From assembly GCA_934464585.1 (NCBI GenBank), contig CAKSJY010000002.1, forward strand, positions 1 to 64,000: a stretch of DNA of 64,000 nt, read 5' to 3'. This DNA comes from an uncultured Eubacteriales bacterium. GTDB taxonomy: Bacteria > Bacillota > Clostridia > Oscillospirales > Acutalibacteraceae. Shown here in pieces: positions 43,466 through 53,800 of the stretch (position 1 is its first letter; every line of letters starts with the position of its first letter). The position numbers and the translations under genes were made by a program. Under the pieces are notes generated by a model. That model saw only the letters and a program-made list of their open reading frames with translations, made no database searches and was not told the DNA's origin.

Positions 43466-44497
43466 ATGAAAAAGATAATAGCAATATTGCTTGCAATAAC
43501 AACATTGCTTTCTGCTGCAGGATGTGCAGACTTTAAAACAGGAAAGAATGATGTTTTCACTGTTGCAATGGTTACAGATGCAGGGGGAGTAAACGATCAG
43601 TCGTTTAATCAGTCTGCATGGGAGGGCCTTCAAGCTTTTGCAGAGGAAACAGGAGCAAATGTAAGCTATATAGAATCTACCCAAACAGCGGATTTTGTAA
43701 CTAACATGGATAAACTTGCTGACCGTAACTGCGATTTGATTTTTGGAATAGGTTTTGCGATGGCAGATGCCTTGGAGAGAGCAGCGAAAATGAACCTAGA
43801 TATAAGTTATGCAATAGCTGATAATTCATATGGTGATGAAACACTTCCAAATGTAACAGGAATAATGTTTGGTTCTCAAGAGGCCTCTTTCTTAGTAGGA
43901 TACATAGCCGGAAGAACAACGAAAACAGATAAAGTTGGTTTTGTTGGAGGAATCAAGGGAGATATTATAAAACAATTTGAATGCGGGTATTTAGCCGGTG
44001 TAAAATATGCTGCCAAGGAGATGGGAAAAGACATAAAAATCACATCTCAATATGTTGAAAGCTTCAGTGATGAGGCAAAGGGAAAAGCAACAGCAGCAAA
44101 GATGTATCAAAATGGTTGTGACGTTATATTCCATGCAGCAGGTGGCTGTGGTAACGGTGTAATTGAGTCTGCAAAGGAAAATAACAAATATGCTATTGGA
44201 GTTGATAGAGATCAATCATATTTAGCACCAAATAATGTATTGACTTCTGCAATGAAGAAAGTCGGAAAAGCATGTGCAATAGTTGCGAATGAAAAAATGA
44301 ATGGAAAAGATATTGGTGGAAAAACAGAGGTATTTGGATTAAAAGAAGACTGTGTAGGATTACCTGACGAAAACCCCAATGTTGATCCGGAAATATTAGA
44401 GGCAACAGAGCTTCTTAGACAAAAAATTGTAAACGATGAAATAGTGCCTCCTAAAAATGAAGTGGAGTATGAGGCTTTTATAGCTAATTTAGGATAG
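43466..44497 (+). CDS. BMP-family nucleoside-binding lipoprotein
   Basis: The 343-residue protein has a lipoprotein signal with the lipobox around SAAGC at residue 20, then a BMP/PnrA-type binding domain. TVAMVTDAGGVNDQSFNQSA and KVGFVGGIKGDI are typical, with GVDRDQ in the ligand site. Its relatives bind purine and other nucleosides outside the membrane. It begins 20 bp after deoD and is followed by the ATPase and two permeases of the same importer. Confidence 0.93.
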   Translation: MKKIIAILLAITTLLSAAGCADFKTGKNDVFTVAMVTDAGGVNDQSFNQSAWEGLQAFAEETGANVSYIESTQTADFVTNMDKLADRNCDLIFGIGFAMADALERAAKMNLDISYAIADNSYGDETLPNVTGIMFGSQEASFLVGYIAGRTTKTDKVGFVGGIKGDIIKQFECGYLAGVKYAAKEMGKDIKITSQYVESFSDEAKGKATAAKMYQNGCDVIFHAAGGCGNGVIESAKENNKYAIGVDRDQSYLAPNNVLTSAMKKVGKACAIVANEKMNGKDIGGKTEVFGLKEDCVGLPDENPNVDPEILEATELLRQKIVNDEIVPPKNEVEYEAFIANLG

Positions 44498-44550
44498 GAA
44501 TTATAATTTTTAAATTAAAAATATTAGCCTAAAAGGGGGCATAATTAAAG

Positions 44551-46092
44551 ATGGAAATTAATGAAAAATTTGCAGTTCAGATGAGAAATATTAATAAAAC
44601 ATTTGGTAAAAACCATGTTTTAAAGGATATGCAACTGAATGTAAAAAAAGGTACGATTCATGCACTACTAGGTGAAAATGGTGCAGGAAAAAGTACACTT
44701 ATGAATATTTTGTATGGATTATACCAGGCAGATGAAGGAGAAATTTATCTAAATGGTAAGCTAGTAAATATAAAAAATCCTAATGTTGCGATTGAAAATA
44801 AGATCGGTATGGTACATCAACATTTTATGCTTGTTGATAATTTTACAGTTACTGAAAATATCATACTTGGTCAGGAAGTTACCAATAAGTTTGGTATACT
44901 TGATATGAAAAGGGCCAAAAAGGAAATACAGAATATAGTAAAAAAATATGGTCTTGAGGTTGACCCAGATGCTAAGATTGAAGATATTTCAGTTGGTATG
45001 CAACAGAGAGTAGAAATACTAAAAGCATTGTATCGTGGTGTTGAGTTGCTTATTCTAGATGAGCCAACAGCAGTTCTTACCCCTCAGGAAATCAAAGAAT
45101 TACTCAATATAATGCATAATTTAATTGATGATGGAAAAACAATTATTATAATCACTCATAAATTAAAAGAAATTAAAGAATCTTCTGATGAATGTACGAT
45201 TATCAGAAGAGGTAAATACATAGATACTGTTAATGTTTCTGAAGTTGAGAAGTCCGATCTTGCTACAATGATGGTTGGAAGTGCAGTTAAGCTTGTAGTA
45301 GAAAAAACTCCGGCAGAGCCTAAGGATGTAGTTTTGGAAATCAAAAACTTAACAGTTAAGGATGAAAGAAATATTGAAAAGATAAAAAATCTTTCTCTTT
45401 CTGTAAGAAAAGGTGAAATAGTTGGAATCGCCGGAATCGATGGAAATGGGCAAAAAGAATTAGTAGAGGCTATCACATCACTTATCCATACAGAAAGTGG
45501 AACTATTAAAATAAATGGTAAAGAAATTCAAAATACAAGTCCACGTAATGTTATAGACAACAAAGTTGCAGTTATACATGAAGATAGGCATAAGAGTGGT
45601 CTTATATTGGATTATTCTGTAGCATATAATACTGTGTTTGAAAAATATAGAGAAGAACCATATTCAAAGAATGGTATACTAAATACAGATAAGATAGAAA
45701 AATTTGCAAAGAAATTAATAAAGGATTATGATGTAAGACCAGCTGAATGTGAAAATTATCCGGTTAGAAGCCTTTCTGGAGGTAACCAACAGAAAGTAAT
45801 TATTGCAAGAGAGGTTTCTAATAATCCTGATTTACTTATAGCAGTACAACCAACAAGAGGTTTAGATGTAGGGGCTATCGAGTATATACACAAAACTTTA
45901 GTAGATTTAAGAGACCAAGGCAAAGCTATACTTTTAATATCTTTTGAGCTTGATGAGGTTATGAATGTATCTGATACGATAGCTGTTATATATGATGGGG
46001 CAATTGTAGATACATTTAAGCAGGGTACTACAAATGAAAACACTATAGGTCTACTAATGGCAGGAGGTAAAAATAATGAAGCTGATAGCTAA
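44551..46092 (+). CDS. nucleoside ABC transporter ATP-binding protein (two NBDs)
   Basis: The 513-residue protein has two nucleotide-binding halves. The first has Walker A LGENGAGKSTLMNIL, signature DISVGMQQRVEILKAL and Walker B LLILDEPTAVLTP. The second has GIDGNGQKELVEAI in place of a standard Walker A, and signature LSGGNQQKVIIARE. That asymmetry is usual in this family (RbsA/YufO/NupO). It energises the two permeases downstream. It overlaps the first permease gene by 17 bp. Confidence 0.94.
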   Translation: MEINEKFAVQMRNINKTFGKNHVLKDMQLNVKKGTIHALLGENGAGKSTLMNILYGLYQADEGEIYLNGKLVNIKNPNVAIENKIGMVHQHFMLVDNFTVTENIILGQEVTNKFGILDMKRAKKEIQNIVKKYGLEVDPDAKIEDISVGMQQRVEILKALYRGVELLILDEPTAVLTPQEIKELLNIMHNLIDDGKTIIIITHKLKEIKESSDECTIIRRGKYIDTVNVSEVEKSDLATMMVGSAVKLVVEKTPAEPKDVVLEIKNLTVKDERNIEKIKNLSLSVRKGEIVGIAGIDGNGQKELVEAITSLIHTESGTIKINGKEIQNTSPRNVIDNKVAVIHEDRHKSGLILDYSVAYNTVFEKYREEPYSKNGILNTDKIEKFAKKLIKDYDVRPAECENYPVRSLSGGNQQKVIIAREVSNNPDLLIAVQPTRGLDVGAIEYIHKTLVDLRDQGKAILLISFELDEVMNVSDTIAVIYDGAIVDTFKQGTTNENTIGLLMAGGKNNEADS

Positions 46093-47206
46093 AATACTTA
46101 AAAAACCTATAACGTCAACATTTATAGCTATAATATGTGGATTTATAGTGGCATCTATAATCTTGGCTTTTACAGGGTATAACCCTTTTGAGATAATAGG
46201 AGTAATGTTTAAGGGAATATTTGCAAGGCCTAAATCGGTTGCTAACGTAATTATTAAGTCTACACCGATAATATTAACTGGTGTTGGTGTAGCATTTGCA
46301 TTCAAAACAGGCCTATTTAATATTGGAGCTGAAGGTCAGTTTATAGTAGGGTCAATATCGGTTGTGGCCTTGGCAAGTGTAATTAATTTTCATCCAATAA
46401 TTCAAGTACCGATGCTTATTTTAGCAGGTATTGTAGCAGGTGGATTATATGGGTCTATTGTAGGATTTTTGAAAGCTAAGTTTGGTATTCATGAGGTTAT
46501 TACAAGCATTATGCTAAACTGGATAGCTTTATATTTCCTAAATTATATTGCAAACAGTAAGACTTTCCATAAACCAAATACAACAGGTACATACGACATA
46601 AATGATGCTGGGTTAATAACATTATTTAAAAAACTAAAGGAAAGCAAAGCCGGAATAGAATCTTTAAAGAAGAACCCTTATATAGCGGATATAGTTTTAA
46701 AAACAGACATAAATTATGGAATATTTATTGCAATTGCCGTAGCTATAGTCGTTTGGTTTTTACTATATAAGACAACAAAGGGTTATGAATTAAGGGCTGT
46801 TGGTTTTAACCCTAATTCTTCGAGATGTGCAGGAATCGATGTAAACAAAAATATACTAAGTTCAATGCTTATATCAGGGGCAATTTGTGGTCTTGCAGGT
46901 GCTGTAACGGTAATGGGAATGACACCGCATAATTTAACAATTTTATCAGTATTTGAGAATAATGGATTTAATGGTTTATCTGTAGCACTTATTGCAAACA
47001 GTTCACCAATAGGATGTATATTTGCAGGTCTTTTATTTAGTGGACTTATTTACGGTGGAAGATCGGTTCAGTTTGAAACCGGTGCACCTAGTGAAATAAT
47101 AAATATAATGATTGGAACGATAGTATTCTTTGTTGCATTAACAAGGGTAGTTCCACTATTGGCAGATAAGCTTGAAAGGAAAAGGGTGAAGAAAGATGCT
47201 GAATAA
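46076..47206 (+). CDS. nucleoside ABC transporter permease (first subunit)
   Basis: The 376-residue permease has about ten membrane spans and a larger loop with GLITLFKKLKESKAGIES near the middle. The motif FKTGLFNIGAEGQFIVGS near the start and LRAVGFNPNSSRCAGIDVN in the cytosolic loop fit the BPD_transp_2 family (NupP/YufP). It overlaps both its neighbours in the operon (17 bp and 11 bp), which indicates translational coupling. Confidence 0.94.
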   Translation: MKLIAKILKKPITSTFIAIICGFIVASIILAFTGYNPFEIIGVMFKGIFARPKSVANVIIKSTPIILTGVGVAFAFKTGLFNIGAEGQFIVGSISVVALASVINFHPIIQVPMLILAGIVAGGLYGSIVGFLKAKFGIHEVITSIMLNWIALYFLNYIANSKTFHKPNTTGTYDINDAGLITLFKKLKESKAGIESLKKNPYIADIVLKTDINYGIFIAIAVAIVVWFLLYKTTKGYELRAVGFNPNSSRCAGIDVNKNILSSMLISGAICGLAGAVTVMGMTPHNLTILSVFENNGFNGLSVALIANSSPIGCIFAGLLFSGLIYGGRSVQFETGAPSEIINIMIGTIVFFVALTRVVPLLADKLERKRVKKDAE

Positions 47207-48119
47207 TATAATAGTTATTATAGGAATAACATTGATGTATTCTACTCCACTCATATTTGGTGCTTTGGGAGGAGTTATATCCGAACGTGCCGGTGTTATT
47301 AACTTAGGTATAGAGGGGATGATGGTAATAGGAGCATTTACAGGTGCTACTGTAGGCTATTTTACCGGAAATCCATGGTTAGGATTTTTAGCAGCTGGTA
47401 TTGCAGGTGGAATAGTTTCGATATTCCTTGCGGTTGCTGCTATAAACTTTAAAGCAGATCAAACAATAGTCGGTGTAGCTATCAATCTTATAGGACCAGG
47501 TCTTGCATTATTCTTATGTAAGATAGTATTTAATGGAGCAACTATGAGCTTGACTGTCCCTGAAAAGCTCCCTAAGATATTTGGAGAAAACGCTTTTTCA
47601 GATTCAATATTTTCAAATCTAAATGTAAATGTTACTGTATTAATTGCTCTTTTATTTACAGCGATCGCTTGGTTTATTCTATATAAAACTAAGTGGGGTT
47701 TAAGAGTTCGTTCTGTCGGTGAGCATCCGGCAGCTGCTGACACTTTGGGTGTTAATGTATCTTTAACAAGATATATTTGTGTATTATTATCAGGTATGCT
47801 TGCAGGGTTTGGTGGAGCTTCAATGACATTAGACGTTGTATCACAGTTTGCTCCTACAGTAATTAGCGGTCAGGGATTTATAGCATTGGCAGCTGTTATA
47901 TTTGGTAAATGGAAACCATTTGGTGCTTACGGAGCTTGTATGCTTTTCGGATTTGCTCAGGCTTTAGTTATAATGCTAGGTGGCGGAAAGGCTTTCATTC
48001 CATCGGAAATACTTGCAATGTTCCCATATATTCTTACAATCATTGTTCTTGTTCTTTTCGTTGGTCGTTCTGTTGCTCCTAAAGAAGATGGAGTACCGTA
48101 TGAAAAAGGTAAGAGATAA
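47196..48119 (+). CDS. nucleoside ABC transporter permease (second subunit)
   Basis: The 307-residue permease has about nine membrane spans and the motifs ERAGVINLGIEGMMVIGAF and LRVRSVGEHPAAADTLGVN. These match the second permease of BMP-type nucleoside importers (NupQ/YufQ). It forms the heterodimeric channel with the protein from the upstream gene. deoC follows after 23 bp, linking uptake to breakdown. Confidence 0.94.
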   Translation: MLNNIIVIIGITLMYSTPLIFGALGGVISERAGVINLGIEGMMVIGAFTGATVGYFTGNPWLGFLAAGIAGGIVSIFLAVAAINFKADQTIVGVAINLIGPGLALFLCKIVFNGATMSLTVPEKLPKIFGENAFSDSIFSNLNVNVTVLIALLFTAIAWFILYKTKWGLRVRSVGEHPAAADTLGVNVSLTRYICVLLSGMLAGFGGASMTLDVVSQFAPTVISGQGFIALAAVIFGKWKPFGAYGACMLFGFAQALVIMLGGGKAFIPSEILAMFPYILTIIVLVLFVGRSVAPKEDGVPYEKGKR

Positions 48120-48142
48120 AAGTATAATAATAGAGGTTTAAT

Positions 48143-48808
48143 ATGGACAATAAAATTATATTAAGTAAAGTAGATCATACATTGCTTTCTCAAACAGCAA
48201 CTTGGGAACAAATAAAAAAAATATGTGACGATGGAATAAAATATAACGTAGCGTCAGTTTGTATACCGGCTTCATATGTAAAAAGGGCAAAGGAATATGT
48301 TGGCGATAAATTGGCAATATGCACTGTTATAGGATTTCCTAATGGATATAGTACAACAGAAACGAAGGTTTTTGAAACTAAGGATGCTGTCAAAAACGGG
48401 GCAGATGAAATTGATATGGTTATTAATATCGGATATCTTAAAGACAAAATGTTCGATAAGGTTTTAGATGAAATAAAACAGATAAAAGAAGCTTGCGATG
48501 GTAGAATATTAAAAGTTATAATCGAGACTTGCTTGCTTACAGAAGAAGAAAAAATTAAGATGTGCCATATCGTCACGGAAGCAAAAGCTGATTTTATTAA
48601 AACTTCTACAGGATTTTCTACATCCGGTGCAACTTTTGAAGATATAGAACTTTTTGCTAAAAATGTTGGTGAAGGTGTAAAAATTAAAGCTGCTGGTGGA
48701 ATTAAGACCTTGGAGGATGCAGAAAAGTTTATAAACTTGGGTGCAGATAGGCTTGGAACAAGCAGAATTATAAAAATTATAAATAATCAAGAATCAGTCG
48801 GATATTAA
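48143..48808 (+). CDS. deoC: deoxyribose-phosphate aldolase DeoC
   Basis: DeoC cleaves deoxyribose 5-phosphate to acetaldehyde and glyceraldehyde 3-phosphate. The 221-residue TIM barrel has VDHTLL, EIDMVINIG, LKVIIETCLL, and the Schiff-base Lys in DFIKTSTGFS. The C-terminal phosphate site VKIKAAGGIKTLEDA completes it. The start ATG has AGAGG upstream. Confidence 0.96.
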   Translation: MDNKIILSKVDHTLLSQTATWEQIKKICDDGIKYNVASVCIPASYVKRAKEYVGDKLAICTVIGFPNGYSTTETKVFETKDAVKNGADEIDMVINIGYLKDKMFDKVLDEIKQIKEACDGRILKVIIETCLLTEEEKIKMCHIVTEAKADFIKTSTGFSTSGATFEDIELFAKNVGEGVKIKAAGGIKTLEDAEKFINLGADRLGTSRIIKIINNQESVGY

Positions 48809-48823
48809 GAGGGGTATTTCGCG

Positions 48824-50155
48824 ATGAGAATGTACGATATTATTTCCAAGAAAAGAAATGGAGAGGTCCTATCCAATGAAGAGATAGCATTTTTTATTAA
48901 GGGCTATGTTGATGGTTCAATACCGGATTATCAAGCTTCAGCACTTTTGATGGCAATATACTTAAAGGGAATGACTTCTGAAGAAACTGCAACACTTACA
49001 AAATGTATGGCAGAATCCGGCGAGATGATTGATCTTTCACCTATACCAGGAATAAAGGTTGATAAGCATAGCACAGGCGGAGTAGGAGATAAAACTACTT
49101 TGATTATTTCATCAATAGTTGCCTGCTGTGGGGTTCATGTAGCTAAAATGTCAGGAAGAGGTTTAGGTCATACAGGTGGTACTATCGACAAAATGGAATC
49201 TATCCCGGGTATGCAGACTTCTATCCCGAAGGAGAAGTTCTTTGAAATTGTCAAAAATGTTGGTGCTAGTGTAATAGGCCAATCAGGTAATATTGTTCCT
49301 GCAGATAAAAAGTTGTATGCTTTAAGGGATGTAACTGCAACTGTTGAGAGTATACCCCTTATAGCGTCAAGTATTATGAGTAAGAAGATTGCCTCCGGTT
49401 CAAACTGTATTTTGCTAGACATAAAGGTTGGCAGTGGAGCATTTGTTAAAACTGTTGATCAGGCAATTACTTTAGCAAAGGCAATGGTTGAAATAGGCGA
49501 ACATGTCAACAGAAGAACAATCGCATTGATTACAGATATGGATAGACCTTTGGGTGATGCGATAGGAAACTCTCTTGAGATTATCGAAGTATGTGAAATA
49601 TTAAAAGGTAGAGGTCCAAAGGATTTATTAGAAATATGTCTTGACCTTGCTTCAAATATGTTATTACTTGCTGATAAGGGCACACTAGAGGAATGCTATA
49701 ACCTTGCTAAGGACGCTTTAGAAAGCGGTAAAGCATATGAAAAATTAAAAGAAATAGTATCAGCTCAGGGTGGGGATACTTCAGTTCTTGATGATTATAA
49801 TAAGTTTGAAAAAGCTAAGGTTGCAATGGAGGTAACCTCATCTTCAGAGGGCTATATTACTTCTATGAATACAGAAAAGTGTGGTATAGCATCTGTTGTG
49901 TTGGGTGCAGGACGTGAAACAAAGGAAAGTCCAATAGACTTTAGTGCTGGTATTATCCTAAATAAGAAGGTAGGAGACTATGTGCGTTTAGGTGAAAAGA
50001 TAGCAACACTATTTTCGTCTGATGAGGAAAAATGTATTAATGCTATGAAAATACTAAAAGGCTCAATGGAAGTTTCTAGTGAAGCTCCTAAATCGCATCC
50101 TATTATATATGCGAGGGTTACTAAGGATAGTGTTGAACGTTTTTCAAATAATTAA
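48824..50155 (+). CDS. pdp: pyrimidine-nucleoside phosphorylase
   Basis: Pdp splits thymidine and uridine with phosphate to free base and pentose 1-phosphate. The 443-residue protein contains VDKHSTGGVGDKTTLI, the phosphate-binding signature MSGRGLGHTGGTIDKMESI, and LDIKVGSGAF. Length and motif set fit the dimeric enzyme. It is the last gene of the operon; two terminator-like hairpins follow. A cytidine deaminase, common in such operons, is missing. Confidence 0.95.
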   Translation: MRMYDIISKKRNGEVLSNEEIAFFIKGYVDGSIPDYQASALLMAIYLKGMTSEETATLTKCMAESGEMIDLSPIPGIKVDKHSTGGVGDKTTLIISSIVACCGVHVAKMSGRGLGHTGGTIDKMESIPGMQTSIPKEKFFEIVKNVGASVIGQSGNIVPADKKLYALRDVTATVESIPLIASSIMSKKIASGSNCILLDIKVGSGAFVKTVDQAITLAKAMVEIGEHVNRRTIALITDMDRPLGDAIGNSLEIIEVCEILKGRGPKDLLEICLDLASNMLLLADKGTLEECYNLAKDALESGKAYEKLKEIVSAQGGDTSVLDDYNKFEKAKVAMEVTSSSEGYITSMNTEKCGIASVVLGAGRETKESPIDFSAGIILNKKVGDYVRLGEKIATLFSSDEEKCINAMKILKGSMEVSSEAPKSHPIIYARVTKDSVERFSNN

Positions 50156-50228
50156 TCAAGTTAAATATTTTTTTATAATTGGTATTCCAGTGTTACATAT
50201 ATACTGAGAAATATGATTATATAATAAA

Positions 50229-50265
50229 AAGGAATCTCCTAGGTTTATAAGCCGGGAGATTCCTT
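50229..50265 (+). terminator. first terminator of the deo/nup operon
   Basis: AAGGAATCTCC and GGAGATTCCTT form an 11-bp stem with a loop of about 15 bases. The T tract is short, so it may act together with the hairpin just downstream. Confidence 0.75.
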
Positions 50266-50275
50266 AGTTATGTAT

Positions 50276-50320
50276 AAAAAAGGTAGATACAGAATAATTT
50301 TTCATGTATCTACCTTTTTG
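50276..50320. terminator. second terminator, also facing the small membrane-protein gene
   Basis: AAAAAGGTAGATAC and GTATCTACCTTTTT form a 14-bp stem around a 15-base loop. A-rich and T-rich flanks on both sides allow action in both directions. Confidence 0.88.
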
Positions 50321-50370
50321 CTATCGTAATAAAACGATTAATAAATATTTAAAACATAAGGTTTAAGTTT

Positions 50371-50493
50371 TTAAAATATAGAAAGAGATGACAATATAGT
50401 TGTTCCAATAATGAGAACAGCACATATACTTGCAACAATTCTAACAAACAAATCCTTGCGAGTAAGCTTTCTCTTTTTTTGATTTTTTGCCAT
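50371..50493 (-). CDS. small single-span membrane protein (40 residues)
   Basis: The longer open frame begins at 50592, but its extra N-terminal part is not convincing. From the ATG at 50493 the product is MAKNQKKRKLTRKDLF followed by one membrane span and a short Ser-rich end. That layout (Lys/Arg-rich start, then a span) resembles small Clostridial membrane proteins such as the DUF4044 type. A GGAAGGG lies about 12 bases upstream, a little far. It is transcribed away from rpoB. Existence is likely, function unknown. Confidence 0.5.
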   Translation of the reverse strand: MAKNQKKRKLTRKDLFVRIVASICAVLIIGTTILSSLSIF

Positions 50494-50624
50494 ATGAGCA
50501 TGACACCCTTCCAAAGATAGATTTAAAAGTATATAGTGATGCAAAAGAGCATCCAACAAAAAACTTATGACTTTTTTAAAAATAATGTTCAAAATGCTGA
50601 ATATATCTAGATTAAAAAATTATA

Positions 50625-50653
50625 TTGACAAGTATAAGAAAGTGTAATATAAT
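50625..50653 (+). promoter_or_regulatory. sigma-A promoter of rpoBC
   Basis: TTGACA and TATAAT are separated by exactly 17 bp, a full consensus match. The leader to the rpoB start is about 150 bases. No other strong promoter is visible between pdp and rpoB on this strand. Confidence 0.85.
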
Positions 50654-50740
50654 AATATAATGCGTAATAATAGAGAACTATACCTATTATGTTATATGAT
50701 AACACTATTTTTGATAAAAATCAATAGTTTTTGTAAACAA

Positions 50741-50802
50741 CCTTTTTTGGTATATTTTTTCTATTAGAGTTAAAATTGCAATATACCTGAAATACCAAAA
50801 GG
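50741..50802 (+). promoter_or_regulatory. rpoB leader with two mutually exclusive hairpins
   Basis: Helix A pairs GGTATATT (50749-50756) with AATATACC (50780-50787), a perfect 8-bp match. Helix B pairs CCTTTTTTGGTAT (50741-50753) with ATACCAAAAGG (50792-50802), with a two-base bulge. Both use 50749-50753, so they exclude each other. Helix B buries AAAAGG, the ribosome binding site of the first rpoB ATG at 50810. Confidence 0.5.
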
Positions 50803-50830
50803 TAAATAGATGAATGGAGTGATTGAGCCT

Positions 50831-53800
50831 ATGGTAAATGTCAAACCGGTGCATCTTGGAAAAACTGAAAGAATGAGTTTTTCTCATATTGATGAAGCTC
50901 TGGAAATGCCAAACCTAATAGAGGTACAAAAAAATTCTTATAAATGGTTAATAGAAGAAGGACTAAAAGAAGTATTCAAAGACGTCTCAGGAATCACTGA
51001 TTATACAGGAAACTTAGTTCTTGATTTTATAGACTATCACGTAGATATGGCGAATCCCAACTACAGTGTTGAAGAATGTAAAGAAAGAGATGCAACTTAT
51101 TCTGTACCCTTAAAAGTTAGAGCTCGCCTAATCAATAAGGAAACCGGAGAGATTAAAGAATCAGACGTTTTCATGGGTGAGTTTCCGTTGATGACCGATA
51201 GCGGTACATTTGTTATCAATGGTGCAGAACGTGTTATAGTATCTCAGTTGGTCCGCTCCCCCGGAGTATACTACAAAATGGAATATGATAAGGCAGGTAA
51301 GGAACTATTTAGTTCTACTGTTATACCAAACCGTGGTGCATGGCTTGAGTATGAAAATGATGCTAATGATATATTCTATGTTCGTATAGATAAAAATAGA
51401 AAAATCCCTGTAACTGTTTTGATTAGAGCAATGGGCCTTAGCACAAATGAGGAAATATTAGAATATTTTGGTGAGGACGACCGTATTCGTGCAACATTAG
51501 AAAAAGATACATGCACAAATACAGAAGAAGCTTTAATTGAAATATATAGAAAATTAAGACCTAGTGAACCACCAACAGTTGAGAGTGCTCAATCTCATAT
51601 CAATTCGTTGTTCTTTGACTGCAAAAGATATGATATTTCAAGAGTTGGACGTCATAAATATAATAAAAAACTTGGGGTTTCAGAACGTATAACCGGAGTA
51701 AAGGCAACACGTCCTGTAATTAATCCTATGACAGGCGAACTTATTATTGATGCTGATAAGGTTATCTCTAAAGAAAAAGCACAGGAAATAGAGGATGCAG
51801 GAGTTTCTTGCGTATACATAAAACTTGAAGATGAAAAGGAAGTTAAAGTAATATCAAACGGAATGGTTGATATTAGCAAGTTTGTTGACTTTGACGCAGA
51901 AAAGGAATGCGGAATTAATGAGAGAGTTCGTTTCTCAGTTCTTGCAAATATACTAGAAAATGCTGCTAGTGAAGAAGAATTAAAGGAAAAGATAGCTTCT
52001 GAAAAGGATGAACTTATTCCAAAACATATAATTATAGATGATATTTTTGCTTCTATAAACTACATGAACTGCTTAGCTTGTGGTTTAGGTTCTACTGATG
52101 ATATAGACCATTTGGGTAACAGAAGAATTCGTTCTGTTGGAGAACTATTGCAAAATCAATTTAGAATTGGTTTCTCAAGACTTGAAAGAGTAATAAGAGA
52201 AAGAATGACACTTCAAGCTCAAGATTTAGAAATATTAACTCCACATTCATTAATTAATATAAGGCCTGTTGTAGCGGCTATAAAAGAATTCTTTGGTTCA
52301 TCACCTCTTTCTCAATTCATGGATCAAAATAACCCACTAGCAGAACTTACACACAAAAGACGTCTTTCGGCTTTAGGACCTGGAGGACTTTCAAGAGATA
52401 GAGCAGGATTTGAAGTTAGAGACGTTCACTATAGCCATTATGGTAGAATGTGTCCGATAGAAACTCCTGAAGGACCTAACATAGGCTTGATTTCTTATCT
52501 TGCAACCTTTGCTAGAATTAACGAATATGGCTTTATTGAGGCTCCATTTAGAAAAGTTGACAAAGAAACAGGCATAGTTACATCGGAAGTAGTTTATATG
52601 ACAACAGATGTAGAAGATGATTACATTGTAGCTCAAGCTAATGAACCTTTGGATGAAAATGGCAGATTTAAGAATTTGAAGGTAAATGGACGTCATAGAG
52701 GAGAATTTGTTGAAATAGAACGCGATAAGGCTGACTATATGGATATTTCTCCTAAGATGGTTGTATCTGTTGCTACTGCTATGATACCGTTCTTGGAAAA
52801 TGATGACGCTAACCGTGCATTGATGGGTGCAAACATGCAACGTCAGGCAGTGCCGCTTCTAAAGACAGAAGCTCCCATAGTTGGTACGGGAATGGAATAT
52901 AAGGCTGGTGTTGACTCGGGAGTTTGTATACTTTCGAAAGAGCCAGGCGTAGTTAAAAGAGTTTCTGCAGACGAAATTGTTGTTGACTATGATTCAGGAA
53001 AGACTGAAATTTTCCATGTTACCAAATTTATGCGTTCTAACCAAGGTACTTGTATAAACCAAGTTCCGATTGTTAATAAAGGACAAAGAGTAGAGGCAAA
53101 CGAAGTTTTAGCAGACGGTCCTGCAACTTGTAACGGAGAAATTAGTCTTGGCAAAAATGCTCTTATTGGCTTTATGACATGGGAAGGTTACAACTACGAG
53201 GATGCTGTATTAATAAATGAAAAGATAGTAAGAGACGATGTTTACACATCAATCCATATCGAAGAATATGAGATGGAATCAAGAGACACTAAACTAGGAC
53301 CAGAAGAAATTACAAGAGATATTCCAAACGTTAATGAAGACTTATTGAAAGACTTAGACGAAAACGGTATTATACGTGTTGGTGCAGAGGTTCATGCAGG
53401 TGATATCCTAGTAGGTAAGGTAACCCCAAAGGGTGAAACAGAGCTTACAGCAGAAGAAAGACTATTAAGAGCTATCTTTGGTGAAAAAGCAAGAGAGGTT
53501 AGAGATACATCTCTAAGAGTACCTCACGGAGAATACGGAATTGTTGTTGATGTAAAAGTATTTACAAGAGAAAATGCACAAAATGAATTACAACCGGGTG
53601 TAAATAAAGTTGTAAGATGTTATATTGCACAAAAACGTAAAATCTCTGTTGGAGACAAGATGGCAGGTCGTCATGGTAATAAGGGTGTCGTTTCCAGAAT
53701 TCTTCCGGCAGAAGATATGCCTTTCTTACCTGATGGTACTCCTCTTGATATCGTTCTTAACCCGTTGGGCGTTCCTTCACGTATGAACATTGGTCAGGTA

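Noticed and set aside
52391..52840. 149-residue minus-strand frame inside rpoB
   Set aside because: It is antisense to the conserved core of RpoB and shows no start signal.
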